Positions 41,937 to 51,397 of a stretch of 64,000 nucleotides of DNA are shown in pieces; the first letter of the stretch is position 1, and each line of letters starts with the position of its first letter. The stretch is from Halopseudomonas pertucinogena (GTDB taxonomy: Bacteria > Pseudomonadota > Gammaproteobacteria > Pseudomonadales > Pseudomonadaceae): contig NZ_BMNN01000001.1 of NCBI RefSeq assembly GCF_014646575.1, positions 620,001 through 684,000 of the forward strand. Direction: 5' to 3'. Made by a program: the position numbers and the translations under genes. Below the pieces are notes generated by a model. The model saw nothing but the letters and a program-made list of their open reading frames with translations. It was not told where the DNA came from and did no database searches.

Positions 41937-44051
41937 TCAGCTGGCGCTGGCCACCTGACGCTGCAGCTCCAGCAGATCGATCAGGATATGGCCGGTCTCA
42001 GCCAGGAAGGGGTCCTCCCCCTTGTCTTCGTCTGCCTCGCCGCCGGGCAGCAGGCTGGCATCCTCGAGTGGGTCATCCTTGTCCAGTTCGGTCAGCAGCT
42101 CCTCGCCCAGGGCCTTGCGTCTGGCGTTTTCCAGGGCCAGCAGACGGTCTTCGAACTCCTTCTGCTCGGCGCGGCGCTTCTCCTCGTTCAGCGGCAGATA
42201 TTCGCGCTCCTGCATGGCCTTGTTCAGGTCGATGCGTGCCAGGGTGTAAACGAACTCGGGGTCCCGGGCGGCCCGCGCCTGGTGCCGGTCGATCAGCTGC
42301 GGGATCAGCGGGCTCAGCATGGTGTCGGCCCGGTAGGGCACCGCCGGAATGGTATCCCAGGGCAGCGCGCGGGGCAGGCTGCTCTCGCCGATATCGACCG
42401 TCTCCAGAAGGGAGGGGTAGGTGATGTCCGGCACCACGCCGCGATTCTGCGTGCTCTTGCCGGAGACCCGGTAGAATTTGGCCAGGGTGAACTTCAGCTC
42501 GCCATGGTTGAGCGGCTGGATCGATTGCACGGTACCCTTGCCGAAGGTGGCCTCGCCGATGACCAGCCCGCGACCGTAATCCTGCACCGCGCCGGCGAAG
42601 ATCTCCGACGCCGAGGCGGAGAGCTTGTTGACGATGACTGCCAGCGGGCCGCTGTAGGCGACCCCGGCGTTCGGGTCATCCAGCACCTGGACATCACCGC
42701 GGGCGTCACGAACCAGCACACTGGGGCCCTTGCCGATGAACAGGCCGGTCAGCTCGGTGGCCTCCTGCAGTGACCCGCCGCCGTTATTGCGCAGGTCCAG
42801 CACGATGCCGTCTATGTTCTCTTCCTGCAGCTCGCTGAGCAGGCGGCGCACATCCCTGGTGGTGCTGCGGTAGTCCGGATCGCCACGGCGGTAGGCCTTG
42901 AAGTCGATATAGAAGCCGGGCACCTCGATCACACCGATACGGTATTCCTTGCCCTGCTCATTGAACTCCAGCACCGATGACTTGGCCGCCTGGTCTTCGA
43001 GCTTCACCGCTTCGCGTACCAGCGCGACCTCGCGGGTGGTCATGTCGCTGGGCGGGTTGCTCGCCGGTATGACTTCCAGGCGCACCGAGGAGCCCTTGGG
43101 TCCGCGAATCAGCTTGACCACTTCGTCCAGACGCCAGCCCACCACGTCGACCATCTCGCCCTTGCCCTGGGCTACGCCAATGATGCGGTCGGCCGGGGCC
43201 AGCTGCTTGCTCTTCTCTGCAGGCCCCGCCGGCACCAGGCGGACGATCTTGGTGTAATCGTTGTCGCTCTGCAGTACCGCGCCGATGCCTTCCAGTGACA
43301 GGCTCATGTTGATGTCGAAATTCTCCGCATTTTCCGGAGACATGTACTGGGTATGCGGGTCGTAGACCTGGGCCAGGGCGTTGATGTAGTTCTGGAAGAT
43401 ATCCTCGCTGCGGGTCTGGGACAGCCGCTTGTGCTGATTGGCGTAGCGTTTCTCCAGCAGATCCTGGATGGCGTCGGTATCCCGGCCGGCCAGCTTGAGC
43501 CGCAGGACCTCGTCCTTTATCTGCTGGCGCCAGAGGGCTTGCAGTGCCTGCTCGTCCGCCGGCCACTCGGCTTCTTCGCGGTCGATGAGGATGCTCTGGT
43601 CACCGGTGAAGTCGAGCTTGTCGACGCCTTCTTTCAGCAGCCGCCGAGCATAGACGATGCGCTGGTCGGCTCGCTGCAGCTGGCGGGTGTGCATGGCGAA
43701 GCCGACACTGAGGTCGCCCGCCAGCAGCAGGTCATCGAACTTGTGACGGTAGGCCTCGAAATCCCGGATATCAGCCGCGGTAAACAGGCTGCGCTGGGGA
43801 TCGAGGTGGCGCATGTAGGTGTCGAATACCTCGCTGGAGAGCGCATCGTCCAGGCGGATACGGTTGTAATGATGGCGGCGCAGCAGCTCGACGGTATTGA
43901 GGCTGGCGATCATCTGTTCCCGGGTCGGCTGCAGGCTCTCCAGATCCAGCACGGGCGTGACGCCATCGGTGCCTTCGGCCACCGCCGTGCCGACGCCGAG
44001 GCACAGCAGAGCGATGAGGCAGGATTTGCGCAGGGTATTTGAAAGAGTCAT
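41937..44051 (-). CDS. prc: Carboxy-terminal (tail-specific) protease Prc
   Basis: Prc (704 residues) is a periplasmic S41 protease that degrades proteins with suitable C-termini and trims cell-wall hydrolases. A signal peptide ends near 'GTAVA' (about 25). After an N-terminal helical domain come a PDZ domain (about 240-320, 'MSLSLEGIGAVLQ'), the S41 core ('DGIVLDLRNNGGGSLQEATE') and the Ser/Lys dyad: Ser in 'NKLSASASEIFAG' (about 480) and Lys in 'EATFGKGTVQ' (about 503). The C-terminal helical DUF3340 region is Glu/Lys-rich. ATG 44051 was preferred to longer in-frame options because it gives the signal peptide. Confidence 0.95.
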   Translation of the reverse strand: MTLSNTLRKSCLIALLCLGVGTAVAEGTDGVTPVLDLESLQPTREQMIASLNTVELLRRHHYNRIRLDDALSSEVFDTYMRHLDPQRSLFTAADIRDFEAYRHKFDDLLLAGDLSVGFAMHTRQLQRADQRIVYARRLLKEGVDKLDFTGDQSILIDREEAEWPADEQALQALWRQQIKDEVLRLKLAGRDTDAIQDLLEKRYANQHKRLSQTRSEDIFQNYINALAQVYDPHTQYMSPENAENFDINMSLSLEGIGAVLQSDNDYTKIVRLVPAGPAEKSKQLAPADRIIGVAQGKGEMVDVVGWRLDEVVKLIRGPKGSSVRLEVIPASNPPSDMTTREVALVREAVKLEDQAAKSSVLEFNEQGKEYRIGVIEVPGFYIDFKAYRRGDPDYRSTTRDVRRLLSELQEENIDGIVLDLRNNGGGSLQEATELTGLFIGKGPSVLVRDARGDVQVLDDPNAGVAYSGPLAVIVNKLSASASEIFAGAVQDYGRGLVIGEATFGKGTVQSIQPLNHGELKFTLAKFYRVSGKSTQNRGVVPDITYPSLLETVDIGESSLPRALPWDTIPAVPYRADTMLSPLIPQLIDRHQARAARDPEFVYTLARIDLNKAMQEREYLPLNEEKRRAEQKEFEDRLLALENARRKALGEELLTELDKDDPLEDASLLPGGEADEDKGEDPFLAETGHILIDLLELQRQVASAS

Positions 44052-44154
44052 CTGGAGTATCGTGTCCCGAGAGGTGAGGGTATGCTTTAGTGCTCGCAGG
44101 GGACGACGAGGTTCCCGTTTCAAGCCTGATTGACTGTTTAATATTGGGGGCACC

Positions 44155-45105
44155 GTGAGAGGATTGCAAGCTGAAGGCGGGGTTCTGAGCTGGCGGCAGG
44201 AGCAGGCTGCGAGCCTGCAGCCGGGACAGGTTCGGGTGCGGATAAAGGCCGCCGGAATCAATCGCGCAGACCTGTTGCAGAAGGCCGGTCACTACCCGCC
44301 ACCGCCCGGCACCACTGACATTCTCGGACTGGAATGCGCTGGCGAAGTCATCGAGACGGCGGGCCAGAGCCGCTGGCAGCTGGGCGACCGGGTATGCGCA
44401 TTGCTGGCCGGCGGCGGAATGGCTGACGAGGTGGTGGTCGACAGCCGGCATCTGCTGCCGGTGCCGGAGCACATGAGCTGGGAGGATGCCGCGGCCATCC
44501 CCGAGGTGTTCAGCACCGCCTGGCTCAATGTGTTCGAGCTGGGTGCTGCTCAGCCCGGCGAGAAGGTAGTGATCCATGCCGGTGCCAGCGGCGTCGGAAC
44601 CGCGGCGATCCAGCTGTGCAAGGCCTTCGGCAACCCCTGCTGGGTGAGTCTGGGGAGTCAGGAGAAGCTGGATGCCTGCATCGCGCTGGGCGCCCAGGGC
44701 GGGGTCCTGCGGCAGAACGGCATCGGCGGTCTGCGCGAACATGGCCCGTTCGACGTGGCGCTGGACCCGGTGGGCGCCAGCTATGCGCCCGAGCACCTCG
44801 ACCTGCTGGCGCAGGATGGCCGCTGGGTGATCATCGGTCTGATGGGCGGTCGCAAGGCCGAGCTGGATCTGGCCAGACTGCTGGTGAAACGGCTGCAGAT
44901 CACCGGCTCGACCCTGCGCACTCGCAGTGACGACTTCAAGGCGGGGCTGCTGGCGCGGATGGAGGAGCGGCTCTGGCCGCTGTTCGAATCCGGCGAGCTG
45001 AAGCCGCTGGTAGCGAAGACCTACCGTTTTGATGAGGTGGACGATGCCTTTGCCGAGCTGGCGAAGGATCAGATTGTCGGCAAGATAGTGCTGCTCAACG
45101 AGTGA
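44155..45105 (+). CDS. NAD(P)H quinone oxidoreductase (MDR family)
   Basis: The 316-residue protein is a zinc-independent medium-chain reductase of the quinone oxidoreductase/PIG3 group: 'RIKAAGINRADLLQKAGHYP', 'PGTTDILGLECAGEV' and the nucleotide fold 'VIHAGASGVGTAAIQL'. The zinc ligands of alcohol dehydrogenases are missing. It probably moves electrons from NADPH to quinones. The start is GTG 44155 with GGGGGCACC before it. It is divergent from prc, an arrangement I recall from other pseudomonads. Confidence 0.88.
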   Translation: MRGLQAEGGVLSWRQEQAASLQPGQVRVRIKAAGINRADLLQKAGHYPPPPGTTDILGLECAGEVIETAGQSRWQLGDRVCALLAGGGMADEVVVDSRHLLPVPEHMSWEDAAAIPEVFSTAWLNVFELGAAQPGEKVVIHAGASGVGTAAIQLCKAFGNPCWVSLGSQEKLDACIALGAQGGVLRQNGIGGLREHGPFDVALDPVGASYAPEHLDLLAQDGRWVIIGLMGGRKAELDLARLLVKRLQITGSTLRTRSDDFKAGLLARMEERLWPLFESGELKPLVAKTYRFDEVDDAFAELAKDQIVGKIVLLNE

Positions 45106-45144
45106 TCGGGGTCTGTGCCGGGTCGAGGCCCGGCACAGGGCCGG

Positions 45145-46434
45145 TCATATCTGTTCGGCATTCAGAAATGCAGTCAGCACCTGCTGCAGGTAGGCCACAT
45201 CCTTCACCCCGGCCAGTTCACGGATCGAATGCATGGCAAAGGTCGGCGCGCCGATGTCCACGGTACGCACGCCCAGCCGGCTGGAGGTGATCGGGCCGAT
45301 GGTGCTGCCGCAACCCATGTCGGTTCGCACGACAAAACTCTGCACCGGTACGCCGGTCTGCTCGCACAGATGACGGAACAGCGCCGCGGTTTCGCTGCTG
45401 GTGGCGTAGCGCTGGTTGCTGTTGATCTTGATCACCGGGCCAGCGTTCAGCTGCGGGCCATGGTTGCCATCATGGCGGTCCGCGTAATTCGGATGAATGG
45501 CATGGGCATTGTCCGCCGAGACCAGCACCGAGCGCTGGATGGTGCGGATGCGCTGACTGTCGTCCGGCAACAGCCGACGGAGCACATCTTCCAGGAAGGG
45601 GCCGTCGGCACCGCAGGATGACGCCGAGCCGACTTCTTCATGATCCGTGCACACCAGCAGGCTGGCCTGATTGTCATCACTGGCCAGCAGGGCTTCGAGG
45701 CCGGCATGGCAGGACAGCTGGTTGTCCAGGCGCGCTGCGGCGATGAACTCGTTGTCCAGCCCGATCACCGCCGGCGCCTGAGTGTCGTAGAAGCTCAGTT
45801 CGTAATCCAGCACGGTCAGCGGACCGTGTTCCGGGTGGCGGCTGTGCAGCTCGCTGGCGAGCAGCGCGCGCAGGTCGCGGTTGGGCTCGATAGCGTGGGC
45901 CAGTACCGGCGGCAGGTCCGTCTGCGGGTTGACCGCGAAACCGTTGTTGACGTCACGGTTGAGGTGGATTGCCAGGCTCGGAATGATGGCGATCGGACGT
46001 TCGAAATCGATCAGCAGGTTGAGCAGCCGGCCTTCGGCATCGCGGCAGGTCACTCGTCCGGCGAGTGACAGGTCGCGGTCGAACCAGGGTGCCAGCAAGG
46101 CTCCGCCATACACCTCTACGCCCAGTTGCCACAGGCCGTGGCGGCTGAGTTCCGGCTGTGGCTTGACCCGCAGGCAGGGGCTGTCGGTATGCGCACCGAT
46201 CATGCGGAGGCCATTTTCCAGCGCACCGGGCTGGCCCAGGCTGAAGGCGATCAGTGAAGACTGATTGCGCAGCACGTAATAGCGCCCGCCTTCCTCGATA
46301 TTCCACTCGTCGCGCTCGTCCAGTGGCTGGTAACCGGCGGCCTGCAGGCGCTCGGCCAGGGTCTGCGCCGCGTGGAACGGGGTGGGGGAGGACTGGATGA
46401 AATCGATCAGGCTCAGGCTGGGATCGCTGTACAA
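45145..46434 (-). CDS. apeB: M18 family aminopeptidase
   Basis: The 429-residue protein is a cytosolic zinc aminopeptidase of family M18. Metal ligands and catalytic residues lie in '[13 protein letters not shown]', '[17 protein letters not shown]', '[20 protein letters not shown]', '[12 protein letters not shown]' and the final '[11 protein letters not shown]'. I set the start at TTG 46434, seven bases after AGAGGAG, giving '[14 protein letters not shown]' and the length usual for Pseudomonas. It starts 17 bases after the rluA-like gene and so ends the minC-minD-minE-rluA-apeB run. Confidence 0.9.
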   Translation of the reverse strand: MYSDPSLSLIDFIQSSPTPFHAAQTLAERLQAAGYQPLDERDEWNIEEGGRYYVLRNQSSLIAFSLGQPGALENGLRMIGAHTDSPCLRVKPQPELSRHGLWQLGVEVYGGALLAPWFDRDLSLAGRVTCRDAEGRLLNLLIDFERPIAIIPSLAIHLNRDVNNGFAVNPQTDLPPVLAHAIEPNRDLRALLASELHSRHPEHGPLTVLDYELSFYDTQAPAVIGLDNEFIAAARLDNQLSCHAGLEALLASDDNQASLLVCTDHEEVGSASSCGADGPFLEDVLRRLLPDDSQRIRTIQRSVLVSADNAHAIHPNYADRHDGNHGPQLNAGPVIKINSNQRYATSSETAALFRHLCEQTGVPVQSFVVRTDMGCGSTIGPITSSRLGVRTVDIGAPTFAMHSIRELAGVKDVAYLQQVLTAFLNAEQI

Positions 46435-46451
46435 GGGGTGACTCCTCTGCT

Positions 46452-47087
46452 TCAGAACGGGGCCGGGCAATCGAAGGTCAGGCGCTCGCCGGTCTGCGGA
46501 TGGTTGATTTCCAGGCGGGCAGCATGCAGGGCCAGGCGCGGGCAGGCTTCCAACGCGGCGCCCTCGGCATACAGCCGGTCGCCGAGCAGCGGGTGGCCGA
46601 TGCTCAGCATGTGCACCCGCAGCTGGTGCGAGCGGCCGGTGATCGGGGTCAGTTCGACCCGGCAATGCTCGGCGTGGCGCTCGAGTACCTGCCAGAAGGT
46701 CTGGGCCGGCTTACCCTGCTCATGATCGACGATATGCCTCGGCTTGTTGGGGGGATCATACCGCAAGGGCAGATCGATGTGTCCGGCGTCCGCGGCCGGC
46801 TGTCCCCAGCACAGCGCAATGTAGCGCTTGCCGGTCTCGCGGTCATGAAACTGCCGTGACAGCTCCCGGTGGCTGTCCGGGTCGCGGGCAATCACCAGGA
46901 TGCCGGAGGTCTCCCAGTCCAGCCGGTGGACGATGCGCGCTTCCGGGTAGCCGTTTTCCTGCAGCCGGGTGATCAGGCAGTCCTTGTTGTCTTCCGCGCG
47001 GCCGGGCACCGACAGCAGCAGGGTAGGCTTGTTGACGATCAGAAAGGCCGGATCCTCATGGAGGATACCGATATGGGTAAGGGGCAT
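46452..47087 (-). CDS. RluA-family pseudouridine synthase
   Basis: The 211-residue enzyme isomerises uridine in rRNA or tRNA. The RluA catalytic block is '[20 protein letters not shown]', with the aspartate in 'HRLD'. Other matches are 'KRYIALCWG', '[20 protein letters not shown]' and '[10 protein letters not shown]'. It lacks an N-terminal S4 domain, as do RluA and TruC, so the target site cannot be named. The ATG at 47087 gives '[20 protein letters not shown]', the normal start. It lies 40 bases after minE on the same strand. Confidence 0.88.
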   Translation of the reverse strand: MPLTHIGILHEDPAFLIVNKPTLLLSVPGRAEDNKDCLITRLQENGYPEARIVHRLDWETSGILVIARDPDSHRELSRQFHDRETGKRYIALCWGQPAADAGHIDLPLRYDPPNKPRHIVDHEQGKPAQTFWQVLERHAEHCRVELTPITGRSHQLRVHMLSIGHPLLGDRLYAEGAALEACPRLALHAARLEINHPQTGERLTFDCPAPF

Positions 47088-47127
47088 GGGGTTACCGGGG
47101 CGCCGCCGGGGCGGCACCTGTTGCAGA

Positions 47128-47385
47128 TCAGCGGTCGGGCAGGGTGATGTTCAGTTCCAGGATCGAGCAATCGTCCTGGTTGTCCAGCGCCACATGCACC
47201 TGCTCGCGGTCAATGGGTACGTACTTGCTGATCACGTCGATGATTTCCTGCTGCAGCTGCGGCAGGTAGTCGGGCTGGCTGCGCTGGCCACGTTCGTGGG
47301 CGACGATGATCTGCAGGCGCTCCTTCGCCACCGAAGCAGGGGATTCCTGCTTCTTTCGACGGGTGAAGTAGTCGAACAGGCTCAT
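47128..47385 (-). CDS. minE: Cell division topological specificity factor MinE
   Basis: MinE (85 residues) stimulates MinD ATPase and drives the pole-to-pole oscillation that confines FtsZ to midcell. The sequence shows the MinD-binding and membrane-targeting N-terminus '[20 protein letters not shown]' and the '[16 protein letters not shown]' segment, followed by the topological domain ending '[13 protein letters not shown]'. It starts three bases after the minD stop. Confidence 0.96.
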   Translation of the reverse strand: MSLFDYFTRRKKQESPASVAKERLQIIVAHERGQRSQPDYLPQLQQEIIDVISKYVPIDREQVHVALDNQDDCSILELNITLPDR

Positions 47386-47388
47386 GGG

Positions 47389-48195
47389 TTATCCTCCGAA
47401 CAGGCGCTTGAGCAGCCCTTTCTTCTGGGCTTCGAGGAAGCGGTGGGGGACTTCCTTGCCCAGCAGGCGATCGACCGCGTCGCTGTAGGCCTGACCGGCA
47501 TCGCTCTTGTCATCCATGATGACCGGGATGCCCTGGTTGGAGGCCTTGAGCACCGCCTGGGATTCGGGGATCACGCCCAGCAGCGGGATCGAGAGGATAT
47601 CCTCGACATCGCTGACCGAGAGCATTTCGCCGGTTTCCACCCGCTCGGGGCTGTAGCGGGTCAGCAGCAGGTGTTCCTTGATGGATTCGCCCTGCTCGGC
47701 GCGTCGGGACTTGCTGGACAGCACGCCGAGCATGCGGTCGGAGTCACGCACCGAGGACACTTCCGGGTTGGTCACCACGATCGCCTCGTCGGCAAAGTAC
47801 ATGGCCAGGTGGGCACCCTTCTCGATGCCGGCTGGGGAGTCGCAGACGATGTAATCGAAGGTTTCCTTCAGTTGATCGAGTACGCCCTGTACCCCTTCCA
47901 GGGTCAGCGCGTCCTTGTCCCGGGTCTGGGACGCGGGCAGGATGAACAGGTTGTCGGAGCGCTTGTCCTTGATCAGCGTCTGGTTGAGATTGGAGTCGCC
48001 GTTGATCAGGTTGACGAAGTCATAGACCACGCGACGCTCGCACCCCATGATCAGGTCGAGGTTGCGCAGCCCCACATCGAAATCGATGATGACCGTCTTG
48101 TACCCGCGCAGAGCGAGCCCGGTACCGATGGCAGCGCTGGTAGTGGTCTTGCCAACGCCCCCCTTGCCTGAAGTGATGACTAGGATCTTTGCCAA
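47389..48195 (-). CDS. minD: Septum site-determining ATPase MinD
   Basis: MinD (268 residues) is a membrane-cycling ATPase that recruits MinC. The deviant Walker A is 'TSGKGGVGKTTTSAAI' near residue 10. 'VIIDFDVGLRNLDLIMGC' and 'DYIVCDSPAGIEKGAHLA' follow, and the C-terminal amphipathic helix is 'EAQKKGLLKRLFGG'. Translation starts at TTG 48195 with GGAAGG before it; no suitable ATG is near. The 145-base gap to minC may hold an extra promoter, but none is clear. Confidence 0.96.
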   Translation of the reverse strand: MAKILVITSGKGGVGKTTTSAAIGTGLALRGYKTVIIDFDVGLRNLDLIMGCERRVVYDFVNLINGDSNLNQTLIKDKRSDNLFILPASQTRDKDALTLEGVQGVLDQLKETFDYIVCDSPAGIEKGAHLAMYFADEAIVVTNPEVSSVRDSDRMLGVLSSKSRRAEQGESIKEHLLLTRYSPERVETGEMLSVSDVEDILSIPLLGVIPESQAVLKASNQGIPVIMDDKSDAGQAYSDAVDRLLGKEVPHRFLEAQKKGLLKRLFGG

Positions 48196-48340
48196 AATGA
48201 CCTTCCTGACTGATCTTTGATGTAGTTATGGGCGCGCACAGTAAGCTGATGCTGAGCGCTGTTTCGCGACATGTCCGGGTGACTGCAAGCGACTCCAGAC
48301 CACGGCATACGGGCGTTTCCGAATGGGGAAACAGTATCTG

Positions 48341-49111
48341 TCAAAGGGCTGCTATCTTCAAGCTGTCGCCTTCCAGGGATATCTGCACCGCCTCCTTCCA
48401 CTGCTGCCGGCGCAGGTCTTCCGCGACCTTGTACTGTCCGGCTACCGACACCAGCTCGGCCTCCAGCGACTGGCAGAAGATCCGCGCCTGGGTGTCTCCC
48501 CGCACCCCGGCCAGTGCTCTGCCGCGCAGAGGGCCGTAGACATGGATATGACCGTCGGCAAGCAGCTCCGAGCCGGCACTCACCGGTGCCAGTACGATGA
48601 GGTCGCCGCCGGGGGCATAGACCTGCTGGCCGGAACGCACCGGCTGGGTGATGACCCGGCTGGGCGTGGCCGCACTGGTATCCGCCGGAGCGGCCGCGGT
48701 GGGCATGTCGGCTGGTTGTTGGGCAACGGTTTGCGTGGTCGGTTCCGCTGCTTCCAGAGACTTTTCCCGGGACCGGCCCGGTGGCAGCAGTACCAGGCTG
48801 GCCTGCTGGGCCAGCGCGCGATAGTTGTCCGGGCCGCGCAGCGCCACCGGCAGCAGACCGTGGTCGCGGCAGATGCGCAACAGGGCGATCAGGCCGGAGA
48901 TGTCCAGCGTGTCGTCGAGTTTTTCCAGACTGATGAGAACCGGGGTATCGCCAAAGAAATTCGGTGCCTGCTCGACCTTCTCCGCCAGCTGGATGGCGAA
49001 GCGTTCCGGTGACTGTCGCACCAGCTCCACCACGGTCATGGCCAGCATACCGCCCTTGAGGTTGAATACGGGGTCGCTATCGAGCAGGTCGAGGTTCGAG
49101 TTGGAAGTCAT
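48341..49111 (-). CDS. minC: Septum site-determining protein MinC
   Basis: MinC (256 residues) blocks FtsZ polymerisation. The N-terminal domain (about 8-110) starts 'DPVFNLKGGMLAMTVVELVR'. A Pro/Ala/Thr-rich linker follows, and then the C-terminal beta-helix with 'PVRSGQQVYAPGGDLIVLAP', 'ADGHIHVYGPLRGRALAG' and 'CQSLEAELVSVAGQY'. ATG 49111 has AGGACC before it. It is divergent from lpxL, which starts 150 bases away. Confidence 0.95.
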   Translation of the reverse strand: MTSNSNLDLLDSDPVFNLKGGMLAMTVVELVRQSPERFAIQLAEKVEQAPNFFGDTPVLISLEKLDDTLDISGLIALLRICRDHGLLPVALRGPDNYRALAQQASLVLLPPGRSREKSLEAAEPTTQTVAQQPADMPTAAAPADTSAATPSRVITQPVRSGQQVYAPGGDLIVLAPVSAGSELLADGHIHVYGPLRGRALAGVRGDTQARIFCQSLEAELVSVAGQYKVAEDLRRQQWKEAVQISLEGDSLKIAAL

Positions 49112-49261
49112 GATGGGTCCTGGATCGTTTGGTGGGCACACTTATATAGCCTGAAATGGCAGTCCGCAAGCCGAATCCGGGAATGCCGGCGGTTCGCGGT
49201 TTTCCCTGCGGGACCCGGGGCGGGTAGAATGTGCGCTTCGATAATTCTGATGGTTGTACCG

Positions 49262-50233
49262 ATGACGCGTCCCCCCTTCACCGCAGCGCTGCTGCACCCC
49301 CGTTACTGGCCCATGTGGATCGGGCTTGGTCTGCTGTGGTTGATCGTGCAGCTGCCCTACCGTCTGCTGCTGGTGCTGGGGCATGTGGTCGGCTGGTTCA
49401 TGTACCTGTTCATGGCCGAGCGCCGGGAAATCGCCCGGATCAATCTTGCGCTGTGCTTCCCCGAGTGGAGCGAGGATCGACGGCAACGGGTGCTGCGGGA
49501 GAATTTCACTTCCAACGGCATCGCCCTGTTCGAAATGGCCATGGCCTGGTGGTGGCCCAGGCGGCGTCTGGCGAAGCTGGCGCGAGTCGACGGGGTGGAA
49601 CATCTGCGCGAGGCCGCGGCAGCGGGTAGGGGGGTGGTGCTGATGTCCGCCCATTTCACCACGCTGGAGATCGGCGCAGCGCTGCTCGGTCAGCAGGCGA
49701 CCATTGACGGCATGTACCGGGCGCACAGGAATGCCGCCTTCGACTATGTGCAGCGTCGCGGTCGCGAACGGCATAATGCCGATGCGGTGGCGGTGGAGCG
49801 CGACGATGTGCGCAGCATGCTCAAGTCGCTGCGCAAGGGGCGCGCCATCTGGTACGCACCGGACCAGGATTACGGTCGCAAGGCCAGTGTGTTCGTGCCG
49901 CTGTTCGGTATTCCTGCCGCTACGGTGACGGCGACAGCGACCTTCGCCCGGCTGGGCAAGGCGCTGGTGGTGCCCTTCACCCAGACCCGGCTGCCGGGTG
50001 GAAAGGGCTATCAGCTGACAGTGCACCCGCCATTGGAAAACTTTCCTGCGGGGGACGAAGAGGCCGATGCGCTGCGCATCAATCAGTGGGTGGAGCAGGT
50101 GATCCTGCAGCAGCCGGAGCAGTACATGTGGGTCCACCGGCGTTTCAAGACCCGGCCCGAGGGTGAGGCCAGGCCCTATCCGCCGCGGCGGCGCAAGCGC
50201 CGCAGAAACCGCAAGCGCCGGAGTGCGGAGTGA
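49262..50233 (+). CDS. lpxL: Lipid A acyltransferase LpxL/HtrB family
   Basis: The 323-residue inner-membrane enzyme adds a secondary acyl chain to lipid A. It has one N-terminal membrane anchor (about 15-45), the H-x4-E catalytic motif in 'MSAHFTTLEIG' (near residue 132) and 'WYAPDQDYGRKASVFVPLFG', both typical of the family. The end is an unusual run of Arg and Lys (about 305-322). ATG 49262 gives 'MTRPPFTAALLHPRYW', the family start. Its stop overlaps the start of the patatin gene by four bases. It is divergent from minC. Confidence 0.9.
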   Translation: MTRPPFTAALLHPRYWPMWIGLGLLWLIVQLPYRLLLVLGHVVGWFMYLFMAERREIARINLALCFPEWSEDRRQRVLRENFTSNGIALFEMAMAWWWPRRRLAKLARVDGVEHLREAAAAGRGVVLMSAHFTTLEIGAALLGQQATIDGMYRAHRNAAFDYVQRRGRERHNADAVAVERDDVRSMLKSLRKGRAIWYAPDQDYGRKASVFVPLFGIPAATVTATATFARLGKALVVPFTQTRLPGGKGYQLTVHPPLENFPAGDEEADALRINQWVEQVILQQPEQYMWVHRRFKTRPEGEARPYPPRRRKRRRNRKRRSAE

Positions 50234-51393
50234 GCCCCTTCGGCGCCGGTATAAACGATAATCTGGCGCTGATCCTGTCCGGCGGCGGCTCCCGTGCCGC
50301 CTACCAGGTGGGGGTGCTGGCGGGCCTCAGCGAGCTGACGCCGCACAGCACTCCCAACCCGTTTCCAATCATCTGCGGCACTTCGGCCGGGGCCATCAAT
50401 GCCCTGGCGCTGGCCACCCATGCAGGCAACCTGCACCAGGCGGTGGAAAGCATGCTTGAGGTCTGGGGCGGCTTTCGCAGCCATCAGGTCATGCGTACCG
50501 ACTGGCCGGGCCTGCTCGCCCAGGCCTGGCGCTGGTCGCGCACCAACCTGCTGGGCGGGGGAGGCGAGCGGATTACCGCCTTGCTGGACAACCGGCCGCT
50601 GCGCGAGCTGCTGGCAGCGCGGATGCGCTTCGGTTGTATCGAGGAGGCGCTGCAGGCCGAACAGCTGCGTGCCGTCTCGGTCTGCGCCTTCGACTACAAC
50701 AGCTCGCGCTCGGTGTACTTCTACCAGAGCCGCGGTCGCATCGCTCCCTGGCGCCGGCACCGGCGCGTCGGGGTGCAGACGCGGCTGGGGCTGGATCACC
50801 TGATGGCATCGGCCGCGATCCCGCTGCTGTTCCCTCCGGTACTGCTCAATCGCAGCTGGTACGGTGACGGGGCGGTACGTCAGCAGTCACCGCTGAGCCC
50901 GGCCCTGCACCTGGGCGCCAATCGGGTACTGGTGATCGGTGTCAATCATCGGGGCACGGAGCCCGCCGGACATCAGCCGGGGCCGACGCTCAAGGCACCG
51001 GCACCGCCCAGTCTGGCGCAGCTCGGCGGGCATCTGCTGCACAGCACCTTCATCGACAACCTGGAAACGGACCTGGAGCAACTGGAGCGGATGAACCATC
51101 TGGCCAGCTACCAGCCGCTGGCGATGCGCAACAGCGACAGCGGTATCCGCCACGTCGATGTACTGGTCATGTCACCCAGCGAGCCGCTGGATGTGATCGC
51201 CGCGCGCCATCGCAGCGACCTGCCGGCGGGACTGCGGCTGTTCCTGCGCGGCAGCGGTGCCACCCGCAGTTCCGGCAGCGACCTGCTCAGCTACATGCTG
51301 TTCGAGCAGCGCTACTGCAGCGAGCTGATCGCCCTGGGGCGCCGGGACGCGCTGGCCAGGGCGCAGGAGCTGCGCCGGTTCCTGGCGCTCTGA
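50230..51393 (+). CDS. Patatin-like phospholipase
   Basis: The 387-residue protein carries the patatin Ser-Asp dyad: the oxyanion loop 'LILSGGGSRAAYQVGVL', the nucleophile elbow 'CGTSAGAINAL' (Ser near 57) and 'WYGDGAVRQQSPLSPAL' with the catalytic Asp in 'DGA'. A DUF3336-like extension is absent and no signal peptide is seen, so it is probably cytosolic or peripheral. Substrate is not known. The start is GTG 50230, in the last codons of lpxL, so translation may be coupled to lipid A acylation. It is convergent with rapA, with only four bases between the stops. Confidence 0.88.
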   Translation: MSPFGAGINDNLALILSGGGSRAAYQVGVLAGLSELTPHSTPNPFPIICGTSAGAINALALATHAGNLHQAVESMLEVWGGFRSHQVMRTDWPGLLAQAWRWSRTNLLGGGGERITALLDNRPLRELLAARMRFGCIEEALQAEQLRAVSVCAFDYNSSRSVYFYQSRGRIAPWRRHRRVGVQTRLGLDHLMASAAIPLLFPPVLLNRSWYGDGAVRQQSPLSPALHLGANRVLVIGVNHRGTEPAGHQPGPTLKAPAPPSLAQLGGHLLHSTFIDNLETDLEQLERMNHLASYQPLAMRNSDSGIRHVDVLVMSPSEPLDVIAARHRSDLPAGLRLFLRGSGATRSSGSDLLSYMLFEQRYCSELIALGRRDALARAQELRRFLAL

Positions 51394-51397
51394 CAGA

